NCBI RefSeq assembly: GCF_024494355.1
Contig: NZ_JAKNQY010000030.1
Span: 1 to 64,000, forward strand
Direction of reading: 5' to 3'
Length of the DNA: 64,000 bases
From: Pseudomonas sp. Q11
Lineage (GTDB): Bacteria; Pseudomonadota; Gammaproteobacteria; Pseudomonadales; Pseudomonadaceae
A model generated the notes under the pieces. That model searched no databases. It was not told where the DNA came from and saw only the letters and a program-made list of their open reading frames with translations. The position numbers and the translations under genes were made by a program. Positions 44,023-52,975 of the stretch are shown piece by piece. Position 1 is the first letter of the stretch. Every line of letters begins with the position of its first letter.

Positions 44023-45462
44023 ATGACCAACCTCTTGCTCTATCAACGTATTGCCCAACAATTGGCTGAAGACATCCGGCGTGGTGTGTACCAGCCCGGT
44101 GAGCGTGTGCCTTCGGTGCGCAAGATGAGCTCACAGCTCAATGTCAGCCATGCGACGGTGCTGCAGGCCTACGCCAACCTTGAAGATCAGGGGCTGATCC
44201 GCGCGCGGCCACAATCGGGTTACTACGTGCACCAAACCCCGGCCCTGACGGCACCGACGCCGGACATCGCCCGGGTCGAGCGCCCGGGGCTGGTCACGCG
44301 CAGCAGCATCATTCAGCAGGTATTGGTCGAGTCACGCCGCGAAGGGGTATTTCCCCTGGGAGCGGCGGTGCCAAGTGTCGACTACCTGCCTGTACGGGCC
44401 CTGCACCAGCAATTGGCGAAGGTGACGCGCTTCCACAGCCCGCGGGCGTTCAGCTACATGTTCAGCCCGGGCTTCGAGCCCTTGCGGCGCCAGGTGGCGA
44501 TACGCATGCGCGATGCTGGCGTCGTTGTGGATCCCTCGGAGGTAGTCATTACCCACGGCTGCGTGGATGCGCTGCAAATGTCCTTGCGTGTGCTGACCCG
44601 GCCAGGAGACCTGATCGCCGCCGAGTCACCCACCTACTACGGCCTGCTGCAATTGGCGGATCTGCTGGGCCTCAAGGTCATCGAGATCCCCAGCGACCCG
44701 GTCACCGGCATGAGCCTGGAAGCCCTGCAACTGGCGGCCAACCAGTGGTCGATCAAGGCGTTGGTGCTGACCACGCGCTTGAGCAATCCCCTCGGCGGGA
44801 CGATGCCCGAGGAGCGGCAAAAGCAACTGTTGCGCCTGGCTTCGGATTTCGACATCCAGATCGTCGAAGACGATATTTACGGCGAGTTGATGTTCGAACA
44901 GGGTCGCACCAAGGCGCTCAAGGCCTATGACCGGTTGGACCGGGTCATCTACTGTTCGAGTTTTTCCAAGACATTGTCGCCAGGCGTGCGTATCGGCTGG
45001 ATGATCGCTGGCAAGTTCCAGCAGGAAATCCAGCGGCTCCAGACCTTCAGCACGCACTCGGCGTGCAGCGTCACGCAGATGGGCATCGCGGCGTACCTGG
45101 AAAATGGCGGCTATGACCGGCACTTGCGTTATATCCGCCAGGAGTACCGCAAAAACCTCAGCGCCTTTCAGTTGGCAGTGCAGCAATACTTTCCCGAGGG
45201 CACACAAATGAGCCGTCCCACCGGCGGTTTCATTCTGTGGGTCAGCCTGCCAGGGCGGGTCAACACCCAGGAGTTGCATGTGCGGGCGCTGCAGCAAGGT
45301 ATCAGCATTGCGCCAGGCTTGATTTTCAGTAACACCGAGCAGTTCAACCACTGCATCCGCCTGAATTGCGGTACGCCTTGGAACCGTGAGGCCGAACGGG
45401 CCTTGATGACGCTAGGCCTGCTGGCCACCCAACTGTGCCAGGAGACTGCCAGCGGTTTTTGA
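44023..45462 (+). CDS. MocR-type GntR regulator with aminotransferase domain
   Basis: A 479-aa MocR protein: an N-terminal GntR winged helix (about residues 5-72; GERVPSVRKMSSQLNVSHATVLQAY) joined to a fold-type I aminotransferase domain (about residues 110-470). The PLP lysine is in SSFSKTLSPGVRIGW. Such regulators respond to PLP or amine-derived ligands and usually control a neighbouring transporter or pathway; none is obvious here. Repeated ACTGTnC boxes upstream suggest autoregulation. Confidence 0.9.
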   Translation: MTNLLLYQRIAQQLAEDIRRGVYQPGERVPSVRKMSSQLNVSHATVLQAYANLEDQGLIRARPQSGYYVHQTPALTAPTPDIARVERPGLVTRSSIIQQVLVESRREGVFPLGAAVPSVDYLPVRALHQQLAKVTRFHSPRAFSYMFSPGFEPLRRQVAIRMRDAGVVVDPSEVVITHGCVDALQMSLRVLTRPGDLIAAESPTYYGLLQLADLLGLKVIEIPSDPVTGMSLEALQLAANQWSIKALVLTTRLSNPLGGTMPEERQKQLLRLASDFDIQIVEDDIYGELMFEQGRTKALKAYDRLDRVIYCSSFSKTLSPGVRIGWMIAGKFQQEIQRLQTFSTHSACSVTQMGIAAYLENGGYDRHLRYIRQEYRKNLSAFQLAVQQYFPEGTQMSRPTGGFILWVSLPGRVNTQELHVRALQQGISIAPGLIFSNTEQFNHCIRLNCGTPWNREAERALMTLGLLATQLCQETASGF

Positions 45463-45551
45463 TAGAAACGGGTGGACCCGGTCTGATGTGCTTGTCAGCG
45501 ACGGATTAACAAGCGAGCATGGGGATCTCTGTCGTAAGTGCCGTAGTGTCT

Positions 45552-46028
45552 ATGAAAGCCATTGCTCCTGCCGCCTGGGTTTTGATCGGCCTGTTGACTG
45601 CCTTCCATTCGGAAGGTGTCGTGGCTGCGTCGGCGCAGGAGAAGCCGGCCGCCAGCGCCACTAAAAACACCTCGAAAAAAAAACCGGCTGTTGTTAAAAA
45701 AACGCCTGTAAAAAAAGCCGCAGCGGCGAAGAAAAAACGTGCCCCTGTCGCCTCCAAGAGCAAATCTGCCCGCGAGGTCGCCAAGACCCGGTTACCGCCG
45801 GCCAAGCTGGATTTGAGCCTGCCTCAAGACCTGGTTGAGAATCTGCAGCCTCCGGGTGCGGTGCCGTTACCCAAGCGTGAACCTTTATTGCCGTCCATGT
45901 TTGGAGAAAAGCCGGGACCGTTTCAACTCAATGGCCGTTTGCTGAGCAATGAAATGCAACTGCCGCTGCGCAATCAAGAGCGCAATGAAGTGGAAGGCGC
46001 GGCGCTGGAGTTCGAATTCAAGCAGTAA
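45552..46028 (+). CDS. exported Lys/Ala-rich hypothetical protein
   Basis: A 158-aa protein with a signal peptide (about residues 1-22). The mature N-terminus is a poly-Lys/Ala/Pro tract (KKKPAVVKKTPVKK type, about residues 30-75), then a conserved acidic end (FQLNGRLLSNEMQLPLRNQE). The lysine tract resembles histone-H1-like or peptidoglycan-contacting linkers. Start ATG 45552 lacks a good Shine-Dalgarno. I recognise it as a Pseudomonas hypothetical only. Confidence 0.6.
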   Translation: MKAIAPAAWVLIGLLTAFHSEGVVAASAQEKPAASATKNTSKKKPAVVKKTPVKKAAAAKKKRAPVASKSKSAREVAKTRLPPAKLDLSLPQDLVENLQPPGAVPLPKREPLLPSMFGEKPGPFQLNGRLLSNEMQLPLRNQERNEVEGAALEFEFKQ

Positions 46029-46166
46029 TCCTGTGCAGCGCGTCGCTGACTGTATGGTCACCCTGTTGTGATAGAAAAAACACCTGAACGGTAATTTAAA
46101 ACGAGTGTTTTAGCCGTTACCCTGTATCTGTTACCAATCATTACTTGTCGTGAGGATGTCGTCGTC

Positions 46167-46421
46167 ATGAAATGCCGTGAAGGCTGTGGCGCCTGCTGCA
46201 TCGCCCCTTCCATCAGTTCGCCGATTCCGGGTATGCCCCAAGGCAAACCGGCGGGAGAACGTTGCGTGCAGTTGTCGGTCGATAATCTGTGCCGGATCTT
46301 CGGCCAGCCGGAGCGGCCGATGGTGTGCTCGGCGTTCGAGGCCGACATCGAAGTCTGTGGCAACAGCACTGAAGACGCCATCCGGCTGATCGGTTGGTGG
46401 GAGCAAATCACGGCAGCGTAA
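46167..46421 (+). CDS. YkgJ family cysteine cluster protein
   Basis: An 84-aa protein with eight conserved cysteines (3, 7, 10, 11, 33, 42, 54 and 64) in the YkgJ/zinc-or-iron-cluster pattern CxxxCxxCC...C...C...C...C. It probably binds a metal or an Fe-S cluster; its role is unknown. GTGAGGATG lies upstream of the ATG. Confidence 0.85.
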   Translation: MKCREGCGACCIAPSISSPIPGMPQGKPAGERCVQLSVDNLCRIFGQPERPMVCSAFEADIEVCGNSTEDAIRLIGWWEQITAA

Positions 46422-46460
46422 TGGGGCAAGTCCGGAACTTCGACAACAAGGAAAACAATT

Positions 46461-47069
46461 ATGGGTTCGCTGCATCGTATGGCTGTGTTGTGTGGTTTGA
46501 CCGTGTTGCTGGCAACGGCAACCGCCCAGGCAGAAGACTGGAAAGTCGCCAAGGAAGAGGACGGCATCAAGGTTTCACTCAGTGAAGTGGCCGGTTCCAA
46601 GTATAAGGCCTACCAAGGCGTGACCGTCATGAAAACCACCATGGCCAAGCTGCAAGCGCTTCAGGAGGACGTTTCGGCCGCCTGTGCCTGGATTCACGAA
46701 TGCAAAAGCCAGGAGTTGCTCAAGCATGAAGGTGACCAGAGCTGGACCTACACCCAGTTCAACACGCCCTGGCCGGTTACCCCGCGGGACTCGGTGTTGC
46801 AAGTGACCACCGTCAAAGGTGCCGATGGCAGCCTGACCCGCAACCTCAAAGGTGTGCCAACCTATTTGCCTGAAAAAAAGGGCTTTGTGCGGGTCACTCA
46901 AGTCGACGGCTTCTGGAAATTCACGCCCAAGGACGCCGGTCAGATCGAAGTGATCTACCAGGTCCACACCGAACCGGGTGGCGATGTTCCTTCCTGGCTG
47001 GCCAACAAATTCGTGGTGGATGCGCCGTTCAACACCTTGAAGGCCTTGAAAGAACTTGCCGAAAAATAA
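46461..47069 (+). CDS. exported START domain protein
   Basis: A 202-aa protein with a signal peptide (about residues 1-24, cleavage AQA before EDWKVAKEE) and a START/lipid-transfer-like domain across the rest (VPTYLPEKKGFVRVTQVDGFWKFTP; WLANKFVVDAPFNTLKAL). Periplasmic lipid or hydrophobic-ligand binding is likely. A strong terminator follows. Confidence 0.85.
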   Translation: MGSLHRMAVLCGLTVLLATATAQAEDWKVAKEEDGIKVSLSEVAGSKYKAYQGVTVMKTTMAKLQALQEDVSAACAWIHECKSQELLKHEGDQSWTYTQFNTPWPVTPRDSVLQVTTVKGADGSLTRNLKGVPTYLPEKKGFVRVTQVDGFWKFTPKDAGQIEVIYQVHTEPGGDVPSWLANKFVVDAPFNTLKALKELAEK

Positions 47070-47087
47070 TCGTCGGCGCTGCATGAA

Positions 47088-47113
47088 AAAACCGCCTGTG
47101 AGGCGGTTTTTTT
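47088..47113 (+). terminator. rho-independent terminator after the START gene
   Basis: AAACCGCCT and AGGCGGTTT form a 9-bp stem with a GTG loop, followed by T residues to 47113. Confidence 0.92.
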
Positions 47114-47207
47114 ATGCGTGCCGTCCAACGCCTGAGTGGAACGATTGTTCAGCCCTCAATGTCGAGATAAAGGTAAGCCTGGCCCTGAATCGATCAAGGA
47201 GACACCG

Positions 47208-47444
47208 ATGCAAAAGTGGGAAATCACTTTCGTTGATGACCACGGCGAAGCCATCGCCGAGCGGTTCGACTATGACCAGGAGCCCACCATGGAGCAGGCT
47301 GCCCAATTGATTCGGCAAAAGCTGCTTCCCGTTCCCGCCAAGCTTGATCTCAATGACCTGGAGGGTCGCACCGCAGACCCCACCGTCAAGAATCTCAAGT
47401 CCCAGCACAGTATAGAAATCATCAGCATTACACCGATTTCATGA
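47208..47444 (+). CDS. small hypothetical protein
   Basis: A 78-aa acidic cytosolic protein (MQKWEITFVDDHGEAIAERF...). I see no known motif. The start at 47208 has AAGGAG 8 nt upstream. The frame is open 24 codons earlier without support. A hairpin (GTCACTGCC/GGCAGTGAC, 47446-47474) follows the stop. Confidence 0.65.
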   Translation: MQKWEITFVDDHGEAIAERFDYDQEPTMEQAAQLIRQKLLPVPAKLDLNDLEGRTADPTVKNLKSQHSIEIISITPIS

Positions 47445-47580
47445 AGTCACTGCCTGGCCCCGCTTGGCAGTGACCACGACTTACGGCTACTCTGCAATTG
47501 AGATCAGCGAAAGGATCGCTTAGGTCCGGTCTTGTCAGCTACATGCTTGTGTCCCGACGGTAATTTGATGCCGTATCGCT

Positions 47581-47596
47581 GCAACCCAAGGGTTGC
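47581..47596 (+). other. hairpin upstream of rraB
   Basis: GCAACC-CAAG-GGTTGC, a 6-bp perfect stem with a 4-base loop, 50 bp before the rraB ATG. It may affect rraB translation or mRNA stability; nothing else is recognised in 47475-47645. Confidence 0.3.
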
Positions 47597-47645
47597 CCGC
47601 ACGGGAAGACGGAAAGTCTATCCATCGGTTTGAGGAGGACGTTTC

Positions 47646-47987
47646 ATGAGCACAGCCTATCAAGAAGACATCAGCACCAGCGTGCTTCGCCGCATGAAAG
47701 AAGGCGGTTTCGATTTCTCACAATTTCATCCCATCGAGTTCTACGCCATTTTCCCGGATGAGGAGCGGGCGCGCAGGGCAGCAGGTCAATTTCGGGGTGA
47801 GTCATTGAATGCACAGATCAGCGCACGGGACGACGGCGCCTGGTCATTGGAGTTGAGCCGGGTGATGTACGCCACCTACGATGACATTGGAGACTTCGAA
47901 CAAAACTTCGAAGCGGTGGTGGAGCCTTTGGGCGGCATCATCGAAGGTTGGGGTGTCAAACAGGAAATACGGCGTCTGCACGCCTGA
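47646..47987 (+). CDS. rraB: regulator of RNase E activity RraB
   Basis: A 113-aa RraB-family protein (ferredoxin-like fold), which in E. coli binds the C-terminal half of RNase E and inhibits it. Visible blocks are DFSQFHPIEFYAIFPDEE and YDDIGDFEQNFEAVVEPLGG. GAGGAG lies before the ATG. RNase E itself is encoded at 190-3384 in this window. The Pseudomonas RNase E tail differs from that of E. coli, so the interaction is an inference. Confidence 0.82.
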   Translation: MSTAYQEDISTSVLRRMKEGGFDFSQFHPIEFYAIFPDEERARRAAGQFRGESLNAQISARDDGAWSLELSRVMYATYDDIGDFEQNFEAVVEPLGGIIEGWGVKQEIRRLHA

Positions 47988-48082
47988 CAACTCATTCACG
48001 CAACCGAGCAACGGCTGACCTATGTGTCGGCCGTTTTCATAAGGTGTGCTCCTACAAGGTCACCTCAGCCACAAAACCGACT

Positions 48083-48895
48083 TCATGGGGCCAACGGCTG
48101 TTTACGCCCCGCCATGTGCTTGAGATACCCCACCAGCAGATCCAGCTCCGAATCCGGCAGCACCGTGGCCGAGAACCCCGGCATCTTCCCTTGGGGCCAG
48201 CGACGCAGGCTTTGTGGGTCGCGGATATAGCGCTTGAGGAAATCCCCGGAAAAGTACTCGGTAGGATTGAAGGGGATGTTCAGATCCGGGCCAAACTGCG
48301 CGTCGCCTGCGCCGTTGAGCCGATGGCAAGCCAGGCAGTTTTTCTGGAACAGTTCGAAGCCCTTATAGACTGGATCATCCTGGGACACCGTGGACGCTGG
48401 CAGCAGGGCAGGGAAGCGCTCGGCTACCGCTGACAGGCGCTTGATGGTTGCCACCGCGTACGGCCATTGTTCGGGGCTGATGTGACCTGCCTGGGGGTTG
48501 GTCCAGACCAGGTAGAACGGCCCGGCGCTACCCTTGCCTTCACCCAGCGGGGGCCAGGGTTGGGCTGGGTTTTCAATCGCCAGCCAAGCTCGAGCACCGT
48601 TTGTGTTAAGTAACGGTGCTGCGGGCAATTCGGCGGCAAATCCGTCCAGCGCCACGGCCTGGAGATGGTCGTCGGGCTCGACGCCAGTCAACAGCGCTGT
48701 CAGCGGCACGGCGCGATAATTCATCGGTTTTTTGTAGGAAACATCTTCAGCGATCTGGATCGTTCGGGCTTCCGGGTGCTGGAGCAGTTCTTCGGTCTGC
48801 CAGGTGCGAGCAGTCGTGCCCAGCTCCAGCACCAGCTGCGCGGCAAACAAGGGCGTGCTGAGCAGCAACGCCCCGAACACAATGAGAGCTTTCAC
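48083..48895 (-). CDS. c-type cytochrome with N-terminal extension
   Basis: A 270-aa periplasmic protein. Signal peptide about residues 1-18. Residues 20-150 form a domain resembling the small molybdopterin-oxidoreductase-like fold seen as a partner of cytochromes. The C-terminal part is a monohaem class I cytochrome c with CLACH (187-191) and a Met ligand in GKMPGF. It probably passes electrons in the periplasm; the partner is unknown. Confidence 0.82.
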   Translation of the reverse strand: MKALIVFGALLLSTPLFAAQLVLELGTTARTWQTEELLQHPEARTIQIAEDVSYKKPMNYRAVPLTALLTGVEPDDHLQAVALDGFAAELPAAPLLNTNGARAWLAIENPAQPWPPLGEGKGSAGPFYLVWTNPQAGHISPEQWPYAVATIKRLSAVAERFPALLPASTVSQDDPVYKGFELFQKNCLACHRLNGAGDAQFGPDLNIPFNPTEYFSGDFLKRYIRDPQSLRRWPQGKMPGFSATVLPDSELDLLVGYLKHMAGRKQPLAP

Positions 48896-49030
48896 GAGTA
48901 TCGTCTTCCATGTCGAGGGAGTGCCGCAAAGGTTGGCACAGCCACCGCGGCTCGAACAGCGAACGCGTCACATTTTTTGACGATGCAAGCGCTACCGCTT
49001 GCTGATGATACAGGCTCCCGCGCGCAGGAT

Positions 49031-49126
49031 TCAGCCGATCACCTTGGTGATATTCGGCACAATCAACAGCAGCGTCGTGGCGAAGAGAATGAGTCCGGCT
49101 TGGCGAACTTTCGAATGTTTGAACAT
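49031..49126 (-). CDS. 31-aa single-pass membrane peptide
   Basis: MFKHSKVRQAGLILFATTLL then LIVPNITKVIG: a basic N-terminus and one hydrophobic helix of about 18 residues. GGCGGG lies 7 nt before the ATG at 49126. The in-frame extension upstream to 49219 is Arg/Cys-rich and unlikely. The size and pattern match small membrane proteins; its function is unknown. Confidence 0.55.
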   Translation of the reverse strand: MFKHSKVRQAGLILFATTLLLIVPNITKVIG

Positions 49127-49512
49127 GGCTGACCCGCCTTTTTTGTTATTTCCTGAGGCCAGCCTGCATATCTCCTGACGGCTGGCGTTGCACTTCCTGT
49201 CTGACAAGCGCCTCGGCAAAACCCGACGACTATCTTGTACAAGGATTACATTAGGGGCCGCAGCCGCCTTGGCTTAGATCCAATTCGTATCAGTTTGCTT
49301 CTGTCTGCTCTTAAAAAGATATGAGGCCTAGTGCCACCTTCGTGAAGGCCCTTTTGCTAGACACTTTGCTCACCTGAATCGGTTAACCCGATAGCATGCT
49401 ACCGTTCGTCTGAGCGTGGCCGTCAACGTCGTTGAGCACTGCGGTCATTGAATCCCGCGCCGCTGGGCTTATGGTTGGAGCCATTGCATTGTCCCAGTGG
49501 TTTGAGGATGTC
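49127..49512. other. 386-bp intergenic region
   Basis: This is the divergent gap between the 31-aa peptide gene and the thiolase gene. A perfect palindrome CTTGTACAAG (49234-49243) is followed by an AT-richer stretch around 49280-49330. No RNA gene or ORF with support is seen. Confidence 0.4.
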
Positions 49513-50718
49513 ATGACCGAAGCTTTGATTTTCGACGCATTACGCACCCCCCGTGGCAAGGGCAAGGCCGATGGCGCTTTGCACAGCGTCAAGCCGGTGA
49601 ATCTGGTGGGCGGCCTGCTCAATGCCCTGCAGCAGCGTATGGGCCTGGACACCAGTCAGGTAGACGACATTGTGCTCGGTTGCGTGACGCCGATAGGTGA
49701 TCAGGGCGCCGACATCGCCAAGACCGCCGCGCTGATCGCTGACTGGGATGTCAGCGTGGCAGGCGTGCAGCTCAACCGGTTCTGCGCCTCGGGCCTGGAG
49801 GCGGTGAACCTGGCGGCCATGAAAGTGCGCTCCGGGTTCGAGGATCTGGTGGTGGCCGGAGGTGTCGAATCCATGTCTCGCGTGCCCATGGGCAGCGACG
49901 GCGGCGCTTGGGCGCTGGATCCCCAATCCAACCTGCAGGGCCACTTCACGCCTCAGGGCATCGGCGCCGACCTGATCGCAACTTTGGAGGGCTTCAGTCG
50001 CGAGGACGTCGATGCGTTCGCGTTGCACTCCCAGCAAAAGGCCGCCCGGGCCCGAGCCGACGGCTCGTTCAACAAATCCCTGGTGGCGGTGCGGGATCAG
50101 AATGGCATCGTGCTGCTGGATCATGACGAATTCATCCGCGCTGACTCGACCCTGGAGGGCCTGGGCAAGCTCAAGCCGAGTTTCGAAGCCATGGGCCAGA
50201 TGGGCTTCGACGCTACGGCGCTGCGGGTCTACAGCCATGTGGAACGGATCCACCATGTCCACACGCCGGGCAACAGTTCCGGCATCGTCGATGGGGCGGC
50301 GCTGATGCTGATCGGTTCCGAAGCCAAGGGGCAGGCGCTGGGGTTGCAACCGCGGGCGCGGATTGTCGCCACGGCTGTCACCAGCACCGACCCGACCATC
50401 ATGCTCACCGGCCCGGCGCCGGCTACTCGCAAAGCTCTGGTCAAGGCTGGGCTGCGGGTGGAGGACATCGACCTGTTCGAAGTCAACGAAGCCTTCGCCT
50501 CGGTGGTGCTCAAGTTCATCAAGGACATGGCCATCGACCCCGCCAAGGTCAACGTCAACGGCGGCTCCATCGCCATGGGGCATCCCTTGGGGGCTACAGG
50601 CTGCGCAATCCTCGGCACCTTGCTTGATGAGTTGGAGGCGCGTCGCCTGCGCTATGGCCTGGCGACCCTGTGTGTCGGCGGCGGCATGGGCATTGCCACC
50701 GTTATCGAACGTCTCTGA
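49513..50718 (+). CDS. acetyl-CoA C-acyltransferase (thiolase)
   Basis: A 401-aa thiolase that splits 3-oxoacyl-CoA. Nucleophile Cys in NRFCASGLEAVN, His in MGHPLGATG, and the C-terminal CVGGGMG with the second Cys. Start MTEALIFDALRTPRGK at 49513; the frame opens 27 codons earlier without similarity. It is the first gene of a two-gene beta-oxidation set with the FadB-like gene, 25 bp downstream; this order is reversed relative to the classical fadBA operon. Confidence 0.93.
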   Translation: MTEALIFDALRTPRGKGKADGALHSVKPVNLVGGLLNALQQRMGLDTSQVDDIVLGCVTPIGDQGADIAKTAALIADWDVSVAGVQLNRFCASGLEAVNLAAMKVRSGFEDLVVAGGVESMSRVPMGSDGGAWALDPQSNLQGHFTPQGIGADLIATLEGFSREDVDAFALHSQQKAARARADGSFNKSLVAVRDQNGIVLLDHDEFIRADSTLEGLGKLKPSFEAMGQMGFDATALRVYSHVERIHHVHTPGNSSGIVDGAALMLIGSEAKGQALGLQPRARIVATAVTSTDPTIMLTGPAPATRKALVKAGLRVEDIDLFEVNEAFASVVLKFIKDMAIDPAKVNVNGGSIAMGHPLGATGCAILGTLLDELEARRLRYGLATLCVGGGMGIATVIERL

Positions 50719-50743
50719 GCCCCGACTTCAAGGAATACTTTTC

Positions 50744-52888
50744 ATGAGCGATGCCATCCGTTACGAAGCCGGCCAGGACCGGATCGTGGTCCTGACCCTG
50801 GACCTGCCAGGCCAGAATGCCAACACCATGAATGCGACGTACCGCGAGGCCATGGCCGCCTGCGTTGCCCGGCTGACTGCCGAAAAAGACGCGATTGCCG
50901 GGGTGATCATTACCTCGGCCAAGAAAACCTTCTTCGCTGGCGGCGACCTCAACGAACTGGTCAAGGTCGGTAAACCCCAAGCCAAGGCATTCTATGACAT
51001 GGTTCTCGGGCTCAAGGCGCAACTGCGTGCCCTGGAAACCCTGGGAAAACCGGTGGTGGCGGCCATCAATGGCGCGGCCCTGGGCGGCGGCTGGGAAATC
51101 TGCCTGGCTTGCCATCATCGTGTGGCAGTGGATCACCCATCGGTGCAGATTGGCCTGCCGGAAGTCACTCTGGGCCTGTTGCCGGGCGGCGGTGGGGTGG
51201 TGCGGATGGTGCGGTTGCTTGGCTTGGAAAAGGCCTTGCCGTATCTGCTCGAGGGTAAGAAATTGCGCCCGCAACAGGCGCTGCAGGCCGGTCTGATCGA
51301 TGAGCTCGCGGTGGATCGCGAGGACCTGCTGAACAAGTCCAGGGCCTGGATTCTCGCTAACCCCAGCGTGGTCCAGCCTTGGGACACGAAGGGCTATCAG
51401 CTCCCAGGTGGCACGCCGTCTCATCCGAAAGTCGCGCAAATGCTGGCAATAGCACCTTCGATCCTGCGTAACAAAACCCAGGGTTGCCTGCCCGCGCCGG
51501 AGAAAATTCTCTGCGCGGCGGTGGAAGGTGCCCAGGTGGATTTCGATACCGCCCAGGTGATCGAAACCCGCTACTTCACCGAGCTGACCAGCGGCCAGGT
51601 GGCCAAGAACCTGATTGGCACTCTCTGGTTCCAGCTCAACGAAATCAAGGCCGGTGGTTCGCGCCCGCAGGGCTTTGCACCTCATCTGACGCAAAAAGTC
51701 GGGGTGCTCGGCGCCGGCATGATGGGGGCAGGTATCGCTTACGTCAGCGCCATGGCCAGCATTGAGGTGGTACTCAAGGACGTCAGCCTTGCCGCCGCCG
51801 AGAAGGGCAAGGCCCGTGCGGCGGCGCTGTTGGATAAGCAGGTCGCCCGCGGGCAGCTTCCCGCCGAACAGCGCGACGCCACGCTGGCGCGGATTCAAGC
51901 CACTGACAGCGACGCAGACCTGGCCGGATGCGATTTGGTCATTGAGGCCGTATTTGAAGATCGCGGCCTGAAAGCCAGTGTCTCAGCCGCTGCGCGAGCG
52001 GTTGTTGGGGCGGACGCGGTGATCGCCTCCAACACCTCGACCTTGCCCATCACCGGCCTGGCGACGGCTGTGCCGGACCAGACGAAGTTCATCGGCCTGC
52101 ATTTCTTCAGCCCGGTGGAGAAAATGCCTCTGGTGGAAATCATCAAGGGCGCCCGCACCAGCGACGAGACCCTGGCACGAGGTTTCGATTTCGTTCTGCA
52201 AATCAACAAGACGCCGATTGTGGTCAACGACAGTCGTGGCTTCTTCACCTCCCGGGTATTCGGCACCTTTACCAACGAAGGCATCGCCATGCTGGGTGAG
52301 GGCGTGAGCGCACCGATGATCGAGACCGAGGCGCGCAAGGCCGGGATGCCGACTGGACCTCTGGCGATCTCTGACGAAGTTTCCCTCAGCCTGATGAGCC
52401 ATATCCGTGAGCAAACCGCCAAGGACCTGCAAGCGGAAGGGAAAGCGCCGATCGAGCACCCCGCGTTCGCCGTGATTGACTTGCTGCTCAACGAATACAA
52501 ACGACCGGGAAAAGCCGTCGGGGGCGGTTTCTATGAGTACCCGGCCGACGGGCAAAAGCACCTGTGGCCGGCACTCAAAAGCCGTTTCGAGAAAACCGAC
52601 GGGCAGATTTCGCCACAGGACATCCGCGATCGCCTGCTGTTCATCCAGGCCCTGGAAACCGTGCGCTGTGTGGAGGAGGGCGTGCTCACTTCGACGGCGG
52701 ACGCCAACGTCGGCTCGATCTTCGGTATCGGTTTCGCAGCCTGGACCGGCGGTGCGTTGCAGTTTATCAACCAGTACGGCCTGCAGGATTTTGTCGCCCG
52801 CGCTCAGTACCTGGCCGAGCAGTATGGCGAGCGTTTCTCGCCACCGGGCTTGTTACTGGAGAAAGCCGCCAGGCAAGAACTGTTCTGA
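50744..52888 (+). CDS. bifunctional enoyl-CoA hydratase/3-hydroxyacyl-CoA dehydrogenase (FadB/FadJ-like)
   Basis: A 714-aa multifunctional beta-oxidation alpha subunit. The N-terminal crotonase domain (about residues 1-190) has the oxyanion GGDLNELVKV and GAALGGGWEIC. The NAD-binding domain begins with GVLGAGMMGAGIAYVSA (about residue 320), with HFFSPVEKMPLVEII and the C-terminal 3HCDH domain. Together with the upstream thiolase it completes a cycle of fatty-acid oxidation; it is a paralogue of the main FadBA. Confidence 0.93.
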   Translation: MSDAIRYEAGQDRIVVLTLDLPGQNANTMNATYREAMAACVARLTAEKDAIAGVIITSAKKTFFAGGDLNELVKVGKPQAKAFYDMVLGLKAQLRALETLGKPVVAAINGAALGGGWEICLACHHRVAVDHPSVQIGLPEVTLGLLPGGGGVVRMVRLLGLEKALPYLLEGKKLRPQQALQAGLIDELAVDREDLLNKSRAWILANPSVVQPWDTKGYQLPGGTPSHPKVAQMLAIAPSILRNKTQGCLPAPEKILCAAVEGAQVDFDTAQVIETRYFTELTSGQVAKNLIGTLWFQLNEIKAGGSRPQGFAPHLTQKVGVLGAGMMGAGIAYVSAMASIEVVLKDVSLAAAEKGKARAAALLDKQVARGQLPAEQRDATLARIQATDSDADLAGCDLVIEAVFEDRGLKASVSAAARAVVGADAVIASNTSTLPITGLATAVPDQTKFIGLHFFSPVEKMPLVEIIKGARTSDETLARGFDFVLQINKTPIVVNDSRGFFTSRVFGTFTNEGIAMLGEGVSAPMIETEARKAGMPTGPLAISDEVSLSLMSHIREQTAKDLQAEGKAPIEHPAFAVIDLLLNEYKRPGKAVGGGFYEYPADGQKHLWPALKSRFEKTDGQISPQDIRDRLLFIQALETVRCVEEGVLTSTADANVGSIFGIGFAAWTGGALQFINQYGLQDFVARAQYLAEQYGERFSPPGLLLEKAARQELF

Positions 52889-52975
52889 CTGGCAGGGAAG
52901 GGGCTTGCCTTGGGACGGTGTTTCAAGGCACGCTCAGGGTGTGCATTATTCCCATCATCGTGTCAGGTATTTTTT

